Positions 13,470 through 22,849 of a DNA stretch of 64,000 nucleotides are shown here, piece after piece. The notes below the pieces were generated by a model that ran no database searches, had not been told where the DNA came from, and saw only the letters and a program-made list of their open reading frames with translations. Each line of letters begins with the position of its first letter. Position 1 is the first letter of the stretch. The DNA comes from Streptomyces platensis (GTDB taxonomy: Bacteria; Actinomycetota; Actinomycetes; Streptomycetales; Streptomycetaceae): assembly GCF_008704855.1 (NCBI RefSeq), contig NZ_CP023691.1, positions 7,130,001 through 7,194,000 of the forward strand. Reading direction: 5' to 3'. The position numbers were made by a program, and so were the translations under genes.

Positions 13470-14234
13470 TCATGTGCCCTCGGCCAGCTCCGCCAGCAGC
13501 CGGGGCAGCGCACTGCCGATCGGCTCGCGGATCACCTCGGCGGCGAGCTCGTCGTACGGGGTCGGCTCGGCGTTGACGATGATCAGGCGTGCGCCGTGCT
13601 CCGCGGCCACCCCCGCGAGCGAGGCCGCCGGCTGCACCTGAAGCGTCGTACCGACGGCGAGGAAGACCTCCGCCGCCTTCGCCACGCCCAGTGCCGTACC
13701 GAGCACCTGCGGATCCAGCCGCTCGCCGAACATCACCGTCGCCGACTTCAGGATCCCGCCGCACACCAGGCACGCCGGATCCGGCTCGCCCGCGGCCACC
13801 CGCGCCAGCGCCTCCTCCATCGAAGACCGGGCATGACAGCGGGTGCAGGTCACCGCGCGTACCGTGCCGTGCAGTTCGAGGACCTTGCGGTCGGGCATCC
13901 CGGCGCGCTGGTGCAGGCCGTCGACGTTCTGCGTGATCACCCGCACCGGGGTCCCGGACCGCTCCAGCCTGGCCACTGCCTCGTGCGCGGCATTCGGCCG
14001 GGCCCGGAACGCCGGGCTGTCCTGCCGCATCCGCCAGGACCGCCGCCGGATCTCCGGATCACCCATGTACGCGTCGTAGGTGACCAGCTTCTCCGCCTCC
14101 GGGTCCCGCCGCCACAGCCCGTTCGGCCCGCGGTAGTCGGGAATCCCGGAGTCGGTGGAGATACCCGCTCCGGAGAGGATCGCGACGAGGGGACGGTGGG
14201 GCTGCTGGTCGGGGGTGGGGTCGAAACCGGTCAT
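13470..14234 (-). CDS. Sirtuin, NAD-dependent protein deacylase
   Basis: 254 residues with every sirtuin hallmark: GAGISTDSGIPDYRG near residue 22, TQNVDGLH, the catalytic His in LHGTV, two Zn-binding CxxC pairs (CTRCH and CLVCGG) and the late GTTLQVQP and IVNAEP motifs. It removes acyl groups from lysines, giving O-acyl-ADP-ribose and nicotinamide; in Streptomyces acetyl-CoA synthetase is a known substrate. The ATG at 14234 lacks a ribosome site but has TACGCT six bases upstream, indicating a leaderless transcript. It converges on the RiPP methyltransferase, with 53 bases between the stops. Confidence 0.94.
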   Translation of the reverse strand: MTGFDPTPDQQPHRPLVAILSGAGISTDSGIPDYRGPNGLWRRDPEAEKLVTYDAYMGDPEIRRRSWRMRQDSPAFRARPNAAHEAVARLERSGTPVRVITQNVDGLHQRAGMPDRKVLELHGTVRAVTCTRCHARSSMEEALARVAAGEPDPACLVCGGILKSATVMFGERLDPQVLGTALGVAKAAEVFLAVGTTLQVQPAASLAGVAAEHGARLIIVNAEPTPYDELAAEVIREPIGSALPRLLAELAEGT

Positions 14235-14271
14235 GGGGTGAGCGTAGGCAGGTCGTGGGCCGGCCGTCTTG

Positions 14272-15234
14272 TCAGTTATCGGTGTCGGGGTGCCAGCCGG
14301 GGGCGTGCTGCCGGGCGAGTGCGTCCCAGGCGGCGGGGCCGCCGGGGAGGGGCCAGCCCCGGGTGAGGTGAGAGCCGGAGCAGGTCCGGTGCAGCTCGCG
14401 CGCCAGCCGTCGTCCCTCGTTGGCGATCTTGGATGGTGCGAGGGGATCGCCGGCGTCCCGCTGCCGCTGGAGGGCGGCGATGCGTTCCTGGTAGGCGCGG
14501 AGATCCGGCTCGGCCAGGAGGGCGTGCAGCTCGGGCAGCCCCTCGCGGTTCAGTCGTAGTACGGGCGGACGGCCGCCCTCGGCGAGCGCGGCCGCGAGCC
14601 GGTCATGGCCGTCCAGCACCACGGCGGTGTCGAGCGCACTGATCCCCCACAGCACCACGGGTGGCAGCACGCCCTCGCGGTACTGGCGCCGGAAGGCCCT
14701 CACCCGTGGGGCGTCCGGGGCGGACAGTGGACGCAGCGGCAGGATGTCGCGGCTGTCGTGTGCGGGACTTCCGCTGAACCAGGCGATATGGCCGCGGTCC
14801 GGATCGTGCTGCGCCAGGGTGTCCCAGTAGGCGTCGACCGCGTAGGACGACATCCCCGGCTGTAGTTGCCAACCCCCTTCATGTAGCGGCCCGTTGCTGC
14901 TCTCCCGTAGCGCGGTGGCGAAGTGGTGCGCCCACCGGGCGAGCCAGGCGTCCTGGTCCGCGGAGCTCTCCCGATACGTGTGGGCCAAAGCGGCACGCAA
15001 CGGAGGGACGGGCGACGTGTACCGGCCGGTGCGCGCGTAATGCACCCCGCGATGGGTGACCCGCTGACGGGCCAGCAGGACGACCTGATCGCCCTGGAAG
15101 AGCACCAGCCGCCGCCCGTCGGCTACTTCGGCGCGTAGCGGCGGGCGGGCCGGTCCGTCGACGCCCAGCGCCAGCCCGTCCCAGCGGACGCCGCTTGCGG
15201 AGCGGGGGAGCGTGGTGCGCTGCACGGGTGTCAC
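14272..15234 (-). CDS. Hypothetical protein with ParB/sulfiredoxin-like segment
   Basis: 320 residues, no export signal. The middle part reads GVLPPVVLWGISALDTAVVL, DGHDRLAAALAEGG, resembling the ParB/sulfiredoxin nuclease-fold pattern in which a predicted value is bound at V-x-DGHHR-x-AA. The rest (for example WLARWAHHFATALRESS and AWFSGSPAHDS) matches nothing I know. The start GTG 15234 is weakly supported; GTG 15225 is possible. It sits 37 bases from the sirtuin start on the same strand. The function may be nucleotide binding or hydrolysis, but this is a fold-level guess only. Confidence 0.75.
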   Translation of the reverse strand: MTPVQRTTLPRSASGVRWDGLALGVDGPARPPLRAEVADGRRLVLFQGDQVVLLARQRVTHRGVHYARTGRYTSPVPPLRAALAHTYRESSADQDAWLARWAHHFATALRESSNGPLHEGGWQLQPGMSSYAVDAYWDTLAQHDPDRGHIAWFSGSPAHDSRDILPLRPLSAPDAPRVRAFRRQYREGVLPPVVLWGISALDTAVVLDGHDRLAAALAEGGRPPVLRLNREGLPELHALLAEPDLRAYQERIAALQRQRDAGDPLAPSKIANEGRRLARELHRTCSGSHLTRGWPLPGGPAAWDALARQHAPGWHPDTDN

Positions 15235-15485
15235 CTCGCTTCTCCGGGGGGACTGGGGGGCTGGGGGGACTTACGGGTGCCTGGCAGCTGCCTGGCCCGT
15301 GATGGCCCGAGCCTACGGCCGTGCCCGGGGCGGGCGCCCGCCGGCCGGCCGCGGTGGCCCGCACCGGCGATCCCCGTATGGCGCCCGCCGTCTCCCTGGC
15401 CCCTACGTACGATCGCGAGGGGCCGATCGCCCGCGCCCGAGCGGCCCGCCCCGCACCGCTCTCACCGCAGCACAGAGGAGTCACC

Positions 15486-17351
15486 GTGTTCACCACCCGC
15501 CCGACCCTCCAAGGCACCTTCGGTATGGCCTCCACCACGCACTGGCTGGCGTCCCAGTGCGCGATGGCCGTCCTGGAGGACGGCGGAAACGCCTATGACG
15601 CAGCGGTGGCCGCCGGGTTCGTACTGCATGTCGTGGAGCCGCATCTGAACGGTCCGGCGGGTGAGGTGCCGATCATCCTGGCGCCCGCGGACGGGCCGGT
15701 GCGGGTGCTGTGCGGCCAGGGCCCGGCGCCGGCCGGTGCGAGCGTGGCGCACTACACGTCCCTGGGGCTCGACCTGGTGCCCGGCACCGGTCCGCTCGCC
15801 GCCGCGGTCCCCGGCGCCTTCGACGCCTGGATGCTGCTGCTGCGCGATCACGGCAGCAAGTCCCTGGCCGAGGTGCTGCGGTACGCCATCGGCTACGCCG
15901 AGCACGGCCATCCCGCCGTCGAGCGGATCGGTGCGACCGTCGCGACGGTCCGTGAACTCTTCGAGACGGAGTGGATCTCCTCGGCCGAGATCTACCTCCC
16001 CGACGGCCGGCCCGTCGCCCCCGGAGGGCTGCTCAGGAACCGGCCGCTGGCCGCCACGTGGCGCCGGCTGATCGCCGAGGCGGAGACCGCCGGGACCGGC
16101 CGTGAAGCGCAGATCGAGGCCGCCCGCCGTATCTGGCGGGAAGGCTTCATCGGTGAGGCGCTCGCCGCCTTCGCCGCCCGCCCCGCCATGGACACCTCCG
16201 GCGAACGCCACGCGGGCACCCTCACCGGCGACGACCTGGCCGCCTTCGACGCCACCTACGAGGCACCCGTCACGTACGACTGGAACGGTTGGACCGTCGC
16301 CAAGGCCGGCGGCTGGTCCCAGGGCCCCGTCTTCCTCCAGCAACTCGCGCTGCTGCCACCGAAGTTGCCCGCGTACGGCAGCCCCGAGTACGTCCATCTG
16401 CTCATCGAGGGCGGCAAACTGGCGATGGCCGACCGCGAGGCCTGGTACGGCGACGCCGCCGAGGTCCCGCTCGACGCCCTGCTGAGCGACGGCTACAACG
16501 CCGACCGGCGGGCCCTGATCGGCGAGCGTGCCTCGCACGAGCTGCGCCCCGGCAGCCCGGACGGCCGCGCCCCGCGGCTGAGCAAGCACGCGGTGGCGGC
16601 CGCGGCGGGCGCGGACGGCTTCGACGTGCGGGGTGCCTCCGGGCGCGGGGCGGGCGAGCCGACCGTCGCGCACGGGGTGCCGGGGACAGCCGGTCCCGGA
16701 GACGTACCGGCAGATGTCGCCCCCGAGACCGACCGGAACGGCGCCACCCGCGGCGACACCTGCCATATCGATGTCGTCGACCGCTGGGGCAACCTGGTCT
16801 CCGCCACCCCGTCCGGCGGCTGGCTCCAATCCAACCCCGTCGTCCCGGCGCTCGGCTTCCCGCTCGGCACCCGGCTCCAGATGGCCTGGCTGGAGGAGGG
16901 CCTGCCCAACTCGCTCACCCCGGGGCGCCGCCCCCGCACCACCCTCACCCCGTCCCTCGCGCTGCGCGACGGGGTCCCGGTGATGGCCTTCGGGACGCCG
17001 GGCGGCGATCAGCAGGACCAGTGGCAGGTGCACTTCTTCCTGGCCGTGGCGCTGCGCGGGGCGGTCCGCGGCGGCCTCGACCTCCAGGGCGCCATCGACG
17101 CCCCGAACTGGCACCAGGACTCCTTCCCCGGCTCCTTCTTCCCGCGCGGGATGCGGCCGGGCAGCGTGACGGTGGAGTCCCGGATCGGTCAGCGGGTCAT
17201 CGACGGGCTGCGCCGGCGTGGTCACCGGGTCACGGTGGGTGATGCCTGGTCCGAGGGGCGGCTGTGCGCGGTGGCACGGGATCCGGAGTCCGGAGTGCTG
17301 TCCGCGGCGGCGAATCCGCGGGGGATGCAGGGGTACGCGGCCGGGCGGTGA
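15486..17351 (+). CDS. Gamma-glutamyltransferase-family protein (cytoplasmic)
   Basis: 621-residue Ntn-hydrolase of the gamma-glutamyltranspeptidase family, which transfers or hydrolyses gamma-glutamyl groups of glutathione-like or other peptides. The N-terminal MASTTHWLASQCAMAVLEDGGNAYDAAVAAGF is typical (shown here only as its two halves MASTTHWLA and GGNAYDAAVAAGF). The self-processing nucleophile is Thr425 in RGDTCHIDVVD, and GGDQQDQW near the end matches the conserved C-terminal block. Start GTG 15486 follows AGAGGAG. There is no signal peptide, unlike periplasmic Ggt; the homologue may act on an intracellular amide. An inserted Gly/Ala-rich segment lies around residues 370-415 before the cleavage site. 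Confidence 0.88.
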   Translation: MFTTRPTLQGTFGMASTTHWLASQCAMAVLEDGGNAYDAAVAAGFVLHVVEPHLNGPAGEVPIILAPADGPVRVLCGQGPAPAGASVAHYTSLGLDLVPGTGPLAAAVPGAFDAWMLLLRDHGSKSLAEVLRYAIGYAEHGHPAVERIGATVATVRELFETEWISSAEIYLPDGRPVAPGGLLRNRPLAATWRRLIAEAETAGTGREAQIEAARRIWREGFIGEALAAFAARPAMDTSGERHAGTLTGDDLAAFDATYEAPVTYDWNGWTVAKAGGWSQGPVFLQQLALLPPKLPAYGSPEYVHLLIEGGKLAMADREAWYGDAAEVPLDALLSDGYNADRRALIGERASHELRPGSPDGRAPRLSKHAVAAAAGADGFDVRGASGRGAGEPTVAHGVPGTAGPGDVPADVAPETDRNGATRGDTCHIDVVDRWGNLVSATPSGGWLQSNPVVPALGFPLGTRLQMAWLEEGLPNSLTPGRRPRTTLTPSLALRDGVPVMAFGTPGGDQQDQWQVHFFLAVALRGAVRGGLDLQGAIDAPNWHQDSFPGSFFPRGMRPGSVTVESRIGQRVIDGLRRRGHRVTVGDAWSEGRLCAVARDPESGVLSAAANPRGMQGYAAGR

Positions 17352-17489
17352 GGCGCTGAGGCGCTGAGGTGGTGAGCTGGTGAGGCCGTGAGGCGGTGAG
17401 GCGCTGCACCGGGCCGGGGACGGGTGCGCGTCCGGAGATCACCGGGCGGCCGGGCCAGGCCAGGCCAGGCCGGGCCAGGCCAGGCCCGG
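17352..17489. repeat. Simple tandem repeats after the gamma-glutamyltransferase gene
   Basis: Two blocks: GTGAGGCGCTGA-like units repeated from 17348 to 17407, and GGCCA/GGCCC pentamers from about 17450 to 17488. They are slippage-prone low-complexity DNA and appear non-coding. Confidence 0.7.
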
Positions 17490-17572
17490 TCCCCGGCCCG
17501 TGCCCGCCGCGGCATCCGGAATTCACCTGGAGTCCAGCCCTGGTGTCAGTGGCTCGTGTTTCGATAGGACAC

Positions 17573-18499
17573 ATGATCGAAGCACTTCGTACCCAAGAAG
17601 CAGGAGAGACCGCGATTACCCCGATTGCCGCCACCCTGCCCGCCGCGACCCCGGCCCCGGCCCAGGAGAGCCCGTCGCTCGACCTCTCGGCCCTGGACTG
17701 GGCCGCCGTCGAGGCCGCCATCCGCCGCGCCGCGGCCGACGAGATCATGCCCCGCTTCCGGCAGCTCGCCGCCGAGGACATCGTCGAGAAGAGCGGGCCG
17801 CACGACCTCGTCACGGTCGCCGACCGGCTCGCCGAGGAGCACCTCACCGCCTCGCTCACGGCCCTGCTGCCCGGCTCCCGGGTGGTCGGCGAGGAAGCGG
17901 TGCACGCCGACCCGAGTGTGCTCGACGCGCTGCACGGTGACGCTCCCGTCTGGATCGTCGACCCGGTCGACGGCACCCGCCAGTTCGTGCACGGCGACCC
18001 GGGCTTCTGCACGCTCGTCGCGCTCGCCCACCGCGGCGAGGTGCTGGCCTCCTGGACGTACGGGCCCGCACTCGGCCTGATGGCCATCGCCCGCCGCGGC
18101 GCCGGCGCCCGGCTGAACGGCGTACCGCTCCAGGCCGGCAGTCCGTCCTCCGGTGCCGTCCTCGATGTCGCCACCTCCCACTACGACTTCACCGACGACG
18201 AGCAGAAGCGGGTGCTCGCCACCCTGGAGACCGGCGGTATCGCCCCGCGCCCCTGTGGCTCGGCGGGCCTGGAGTATCTGCACATAGCCCGCGGCGAGAT
18301 CGACGCCACGGCCTTCAGCTGGGAGAACTCCTGGGACCACGCGGCCGGGCTGCTGCTGGTCCATGAGGCGGGCGGCGCCAGCGGCACGGTCGCCGGGCAG
18401 CCGTTCCGTATCGAGGGCGGCAATGCGCTGCCCTTCACCGCGGCGCGGGACGCCGAAACGGCGCGGCGTATCCTCGGACTGCTGGCAGCCGCCAACTGA
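17573..18499 (+). CDS. Inositol monophosphatase-family phosphatase (HisN-like)
   Basis: 308-residue Mg-dependent sugar-phosphatase fold. Metal-site motifs are present: Glu-Glu in VVGEEAVH, DPVDGTRQF and WDHAAGLLLVHEAGG. Possible substrates are inositol phosphate, histidinol phosphate or fructose bisphosphate; the sequence alone does not decide. The first 45 residues are an Ala/Pro-rich extension (ATLPAATPAPAQES) not seen in the core family. Start ATG 17573 follows TAGGACAC; another in-frame start could trim the extension. The next gene, an FAD oxidoreductase, begins 40 bases downstream on the same strand, so they may form one unit. Confidence 0.88.
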   Translation: MIEALRTQEAGETAITPIAATLPAATPAPAQESPSLDLSALDWAAVEAAIRRAAADEIMPRFRQLAAEDIVEKSGPHDLVTVADRLAEEHLTASLTALLPGSRVVGEEAVHADPSVLDALHGDAPVWIVDPVDGTRQFVHGDPGFCTLVALAHRGEVLASWTYGPALGLMAIARRGAGARLNGVPLQAGSPSSGAVLDVATSHYDFTDDEQKRVLATLETGGIAPRPCGSAGLEYLHIARGEIDATAFSWENSWDHAAGLLLVHEAGGASGTVAGQPFRIEGGNALPFTAARDAETARRILGLLAAAN

Positions 18500-18539
18500 C
18501 CCTCGACGTCGAGGGCCGGACGTGAGGGGAGTGGCGCAG

Positions 18540-19961
18540 GTGCCGAGGATTCTCGATGCCGTGGTGATCGGAGCGGGACCCAACGGCCTGACGGCGGCCG
18601 CCGAACTGGCCCGCCGTGGCATGTCCGTGGAGGTCTTCGAGGCCCGCGACACCATCGGCGGCGGCGCCCGCACCGAGGAACTGACCCTCCCCGGCTTCCG
18701 CCACGATCCCTGCTCGGCGGTGCACCCCACCGGCATCGGCTCGCCCGCCTTCTCCGCCATGCCGCTGGACCGCTACGGCCTCGAATGGCTGCACCCCGAC
18801 CTCCCCATGGCGCACCCCTTCCCGGACGGCACGGCCGCCGTGCTCGCCCACTCCGTCGGCGAGACCGCCATGTCCTTCGGCCCGCGGGACGCCGGCGCCT
18901 ACCGCAGGCTGATGGCGCCCTTCGTCGGCAAGTGGGACACCATGGCCCACGACTTCCTGCGCACCCAGTGGCTCGGCCTGCCGCACGACCCGGTGACCTA
19001 CGCCCGCTTCGGCCTGGTCGGGATGCAGCCGGTCAGCCTCCTCAACCGCCGCTTCCAGGGCGCGAAGGCCCGCGGACTGCTGGCCGGACTCGGGGCGCAC
19101 GCCAACGCCCCGCTCAGCGGCATCGGCACCTCCGGTATGGCCCTGATGTTCGCGCTCGCCGCGCACCACAAGGGCTGGCCGGTCCCGCGCGGCGGCTCCC
19201 AGGCCATCTCCGACGCCCTCGCCGGTCTGCTGCGCGCCCATGGCGGCGTGGTGCACACCGACTTCGAGGTCAAGCGCCTGGACGACCTGCCGCCGGCCCG
19301 CGCGTACGTCTTCGACACCTCACCGACCGCACTCGCCCGGATCGCCGGACTGGGCAACGCCTACCGCGACGTGAAGTACGGCCCCAGCGTCTTCAAGATC
19401 GACTACGCGCTGTCGGCCCCGGTCCCGTGGACGGCCAAGGAGGCGCACCGCGCCGGCACCGTCCACATCGGCCCCACCAGCGGCGAGATCGGCGCCTCGC
19501 TCAACGCCGCCAGCCACGGCCAGGACCCCGCCGTCCCCTTCCTGATCACCGCTCAGCCCAGCCTGATCGACCCCACCCGCGCCCCCGAGGGCAAGCACAC
19601 CTTCTGGGCGTACGGGCATGTCCCCAACGGCTGGGAGGGCGACGCCACCGAGGTCGTGGAGCGGCAGATCGAGCGCTTCGCCCCCGGCTTCCGCGACCTC
19701 GTGCTGGCCCGCGCGGTCGCCGGCCCGCCCCAAATCGCCGCCCGCAACGCCAATTACGTCGGCGGCGACACCAACACCGGCTCCGCGGCCGGCCTGCGCC
19801 TGCTCATCCGCCCCAAGCTCGCCCGGGTCCCGTACGAGACCGCCCACCCCGCCATCTACCTCTGCTCCCAGGCCACCCCGCCCGGCCCCGGCGTCCACGG
19901 CATGTCCGGCCACTACGCCGCAAAGACGGTCTGGCGCCGCCTGCGCGCCAACCACCGCTGA
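18540..19961 (+). CDS. FAD-dependent oxidoreductase, phytoene-desaturase-like
   Basis: 473 residues with an N-terminal Rossmann dinucleotide motif VVIGAGPNGLTAAAELARRG (residues ~7-26), then EVFEARDTIGGGARTEE and a C-terminal FAD block around ATPPGPGVHGMSGHYAA. This is the NAD(P)/FAD amine-oxidase/phytoene-dehydrogenase superfamily, widespread in actinobacteria with mostly unknown substrates. GTG codons at 18522, 18531 and 18540 are all in frame; AGGGGAG at 18525-18531 is correctly spaced only for 18540. No carotenoid genes adjoin, so a carotenoid role is not supported. Confidence 0.85.
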   Translation: MPRILDAVVIGAGPNGLTAAAELARRGMSVEVFEARDTIGGGARTEELTLPGFRHDPCSAVHPTGIGSPAFSAMPLDRYGLEWLHPDLPMAHPFPDGTAAVLAHSVGETAMSFGPRDAGAYRRLMAPFVGKWDTMAHDFLRTQWLGLPHDPVTYARFGLVGMQPVSLLNRRFQGAKARGLLAGLGAHANAPLSGIGTSGMALMFALAAHHKGWPVPRGGSQAISDALAGLLRAHGGVVHTDFEVKRLDDLPPARAYVFDTSPTALARIAGLGNAYRDVKYGPSVFKIDYALSAPVPWTAKEAHRAGTVHIGPTSGEIGASLNAASHGQDPAVPFLITAQPSLIDPTRAPEGKHTFWAYGHVPNGWEGDATEVVERQIERFAPGFRDLVLARAVAGPPQIAARNANYVGGDTNTGSAAGLRLLIRPKLARVPYETAHPAIYLCSQATPPGPGVHGMSGHYAAKTVWRRLRANHR

Positions 19962-20084
19962 GCGAGGGGCCGTTCGGCCCGGCCGCCGGGCTGCGGGGCC
20001 GGGGAACGGTAGCTCTCCGGCGCCCCCGGCCGCCCCGCTCGTCGTTCCCGGAGATCCGCCGGAACACGCCTTAGGCTCGTCGCC

Positions 20085-20627
20085 ATGAGCACCTCCCTCA
20101 CCCTCATCCAGGGCGACATCACCGAACAGGCCGTGGACGCCGTGGTCAACGCCGCCAACTCGTCCCTCCTCGGCGGCGGGGGAGTGGACGGCGCGATCCA
20201 CCGGCGCGGCGGCCCGGAGATCCTCGACGAGTGCCGCGCCCTGCGCGCCGCGCACTACGGCGGCGGTCTGCCCACCGGCCAGGCCGTCGCCACCACCGCC
20301 GGCCGGCTGCCGGCCCGCTGGGTCATCCACACCGTCGGCCCGGTGTGGGCGAAGAGCGAGGACCGCTCCGAGCTCCTCGCCTCCTGCTACCGCGAGTCCC
20401 TGCGGGTCGCCGGCGACTTGGGCGCGCGGACGGTCGCCTTCCCGGCCATTTCCACGGGCGTGTATGGCTGGCCGCTCGCCGACGGGGCCCGCACCGCCGT
20501 CGCCACCGTCCGCGCCGCGGTCGCCGCGTCCCCCGACGCCTTCGACGAGATCCGCTTCGTGGTCTTCGACGACCGTGCCCGGGAGACATACGAGACGGCC
20601 CTGGCGGAGGAGGGCGGGGCGGGCTGA
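20085..20627 (+). CDS. Macrodomain protein (O-acetyl-ADP-ribose deacetylase type)
   Basis: 180-residue stand-alone macrodomain of the YmdB/MacroD kind: GDIT at residues 10-13, VVNAANSSLLGGGGVDGAIH (21-40) with the catalytic region, and FPAISTGVYGWP. It hydrolyses O-acetyl-ADP-ribose or ADP-ribosyl-glutamate. O-acetyl-ADP-ribose is the product of the sirtuin encoded 6 kb upstream, a functional but not operonic link. The ATG lacks a ribosome site, while TAGGCT (20072-20077) lies seven bases upstream, indicating a leaderless mRNA. Confidence 0.93.
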   Translation: MSTSLTLIQGDITEQAVDAVVNAANSSLLGGGGVDGAIHRRGGPEILDECRALRAAHYGGGLPTGQAVATTAGRLPARWVIHTVGPVWAKSEDRSELLASCYRESLRVAGDLGARTVAFPAISTGVYGWPLADGARTAVATVRAAVAASPDAFDEIRFVVFDDRARETYETALAEEGGAG

Positions 20628-20715
20628 TGGGCTGGGCGGCAGGCCGCCCTGGTCACCCCACGTTGATGTCGGATTCTCGCCAGCCGGAGCGCCCCGGGTG
20701 AGGAATCCTGAGGTC

Positions 20716-22188
20716 ATGCACACCGACACCGAGCGCTGTCTGCGGGCCGTGCAGTCCAAGGACGCCCGCTTCGACGGCTGGTTCTTCACGGCCGTGCTCA
20801 CCACCCGTATCTACTGCCGTCCCAGCTGCCCCGTGGTGCCTCCCAAGCCGGAGAACATGCGCTTCTATCCGAGCGCGGCCGCCGCCCAGCAGGCCGGGTT
20901 CCGGGCCTGCAAGCGGTGCCGCCCGGACGCCAGCCCGGGGTCCCCGGAGTGGAACGAGCGGGCCGATCTCGTCGCCCGTGCCATGCGGCTGATCGCCGAT
21001 GGCATCGTCGACCGCGAGGGCGTCCCCGGCCTCGCGGCCCGGCTCGGCTACAGCACCCGGCAGACCGAGCGGCAGCTGCTGGCCGAGCTGGGGGCGGGGC
21101 CGCTCGCCCTGGCCCGGGCCCAGCGGGCGCAGACCGCCCGGCTCCTGGTGGAGACCACCGCACTGCCGATGGCCGAGGTCGCCTTCGCCGCAGGTTTCGC
21201 CAGCATCCGCACCTTCAACGAGACGGTACGGGAGGTCTTCGCACTGTCCCCTACGGAGCTGCGGCAGCGCGCCCGGCCGGGCCCGAGGGCGACGGTGCCC
21301 GGTGCGCTCGCGCTGCGGCTGCCCTTCCGGCAGCCGCTGAACCCCGACAACCTCTTCGGGCATCTCGCCGCCACCGCGGTCCCCGGCGTCGAGGAGTGGC
21401 GGGACGGCGCCTACCGCCGGACCCTGCACCTCCCCTACGGGCACGGCATCGTGGCCCTCTCGCCCCGCCCCGACCACATCGACTGCCGCCTCTCCCTCAC
21501 CGATCTGCGCGATCTGGCCGGTGCCATCGCCCGCTGCCGCCGGATGCTCGACCTCGACGCGGACCCGGAAGCCGTCGACGGGCTGCTCCGTGAGGACCCG
21601 CTGCTGGCCCCGCTCGTCGACAAGGCCCCCGGCCGCCGGGTCCCGCGAACGGTCGACGCGGACGAATTCGCGGTCCGCGCCGTCCTCGGCCAGCAGGTCT
21701 CCACCGCGGCGGCCCGCACCCACGCCGGACGGCTGGTCCGTGCGCACGGCGAACAGATCGACGACCCGGACGGCGGCCTCAGCCATCTCTTCCCGTCCGC
21801 CGCCGCGCTCGCCGGACTGGACCCGGAGCAGCTGGCGATGCCCCGCACCCGCCGGGCCACCCTCACCGGCGTCATCGCCGCCCTCGGCTCCGGTGCGCTG
21901 CAACTGGGCGTCGGCAGCGACCGGGACGCCGCCCGGGCGCAGCTCGCGGCGCTGCCCGGCATCGGCCCCTGGACCGTCGAGTGCATCGCCATGCGCGCGC
22001 TCGGCGACCCGGACGCCTTCACCCCCACCGACCTCGGTCTGCGCCGTGCGGCCGCCGGCCTCGGCCTGCCGCACACCCCGGCGGCCCTCATCCGGCACTC
22101 CGCGCTCTGGCGCCCGTGGCGCGCCTACGCCGTCCAGTACCTGTGGGCGACCGACGACCACCCCATCAACCACCTCCCGACGAACTGA
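20716..22188 (+). CDS. Ada-AlkA fusion: metal-binding/AraC domain plus 3-methyladenine DNA glycosylase
   Basis: 490 residues in three parts. Residues 1-75 are the Ada phosphotriester-repair domain with Zn ligands Cys34, Cys38, Cys65 and Cys68. Residues ~85-190 are an AraC-type helix-turn-helix (GLAARLGYSTRQTERQL; AFAAGFASIRTFNETVREVF). Residues ~200-490 are an AlkA glycosylase with the HhH-GPD segment LAALPGIGPWTVECIAMRAL and catalytic Asp in FTPTDLGLR. It senses methylation damage, activates transcription and excises alkylated bases. The O6-methylguanine transferase domain found in E. coli Ada is missing and is supplied by the Ogt gene that starts 10 bases downstream. Confidence 0.95.
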   Translation: MHTDTERCLRAVQSKDARFDGWFFTAVLTTRIYCRPSCPVVPPKPENMRFYPSAAAAQQAGFRACKRCRPDASPGSPEWNERADLVARAMRLIADGIVDREGVPGLAARLGYSTRQTERQLLAELGAGPLALARAQRAQTARLLVETTALPMAEVAFAAGFASIRTFNETVREVFALSPTELRQRARPGPRATVPGALALRLPFRQPLNPDNLFGHLAATAVPGVEEWRDGAYRRTLHLPYGHGIVALSPRPDHIDCRLSLTDLRDLAGAIARCRRMLDLDADPEAVDGLLREDPLLAPLVDKAPGRRVPRTVDADEFAVRAVLGQQVSTAAARTHAGRLVRAHGEQIDDPDGGLSHLFPSAAALAGLDPEQLAMPRTRRATLTGVIAALGSGALQLGVGSDRDAARAQLAALPGIGPWTVECIAMRALGDPDAFTPTDLGLRRAAAGLGLPHTPAALIRHSALWRPWRAYAVQYLWATDDHPINHLPTN

Positions 22189-22198
22189 GCCCCCAGCC

Positions 22199-22753
22199 AT
22201 GACAGCCGTGACCGTGCACGCACCCGAACCCGCCGCCCCCGTCACCCACACCGTCCTGGACGACACCCCGGTGGGGCCGCTCACCCTCGTCGCCACCGGT
22301 GAGTCCCTCAGCGGCCTTTACATGACCGACCAGCGCCACCGCCCGCCCCAGGAGACCTTCGGCGACCCGGCGGACCCGGACGAGCCCCCGTTCGCCGAGA
22401 CCATCACTCAGCTCCGGGCCTATTTCCGCGGCGAGTTGACCACCTTCGACCTGCCGCTCGCCCTGCGCGGCACACCCTTCCAGCGCCGCGTGTGGGCCGC
22501 GCTCTGCACCATCCCGTATGGCGAGACCCTCTCCTACGGGCAGCTCGCCGAGCGGCTCGGCGCCCTGTCGGCGTCCCGCGCGGTCGGCCTGGCCAACGGC
22601 CGCAACCCGGTCGGCATCATCGTCCCCTGCCATCGCGTCGTCGGCGCCAACGGCAGCCTCACCGGCTACGGCGGCGGCCTCGACCGCAAGCGCCGTCTGC
22701 TCGCCTTCGAGCGCACGGCCGACACCCTCTTCCCGGCCGAGGTGTGCGCCTGA
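22199..22753 (+). CDS. ogt: O6-alkylguanine-DNA alkyltransferase
   Basis: 184 residues. The suicide Cys is Cys144 in IIVPCHRVVG; the DNA-recognition helix (YGQLAERLGALSASRAVG) and Asn of GLANGRNP are present, followed by GYGGGLDRKRRLL. It transfers alkyl groups from O6-alkylguanine to itself irreversibly. It follows the Ada-AlkA gene by 10 bases and restores the activity that protein lacks, so the pair forms a complete adaptive-response operon, probably activated by methylated Ada-AlkA. Confidence 0.95.
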   Translation: MTAVTVHAPEPAAPVTHTVLDDTPVGPLTLVATGESLSGLYMTDQRHRPPQETFGDPADPDEPPFAETITQLRAYFRGELTTFDLPLALRGTPFQRRVWAALCTIPYGETLSYGQLAERLGALSASRAVGLANGRNPVGIIVPCHRVVGANGSLTGYGGGLDRKRRLLAFERTADTLFPAEVCA

Positions 22754-22849
22754 CGGCGCTCCGGCCGGCCCTGCTCGACGCGGCCTGAGCTGGGACGGGC
22801 CTGCGTCGGGCCGATGCCCTCGCTCCGCGGCCCCGTCCTGGCCCCCCTC

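Noticed and set aside
17348..17489. Tandem repeats considered as a terminator or protein-coding repeat
   Set aside because: Repeats are direct rather than inverted, and no frame through them has a start signal or family similarity.
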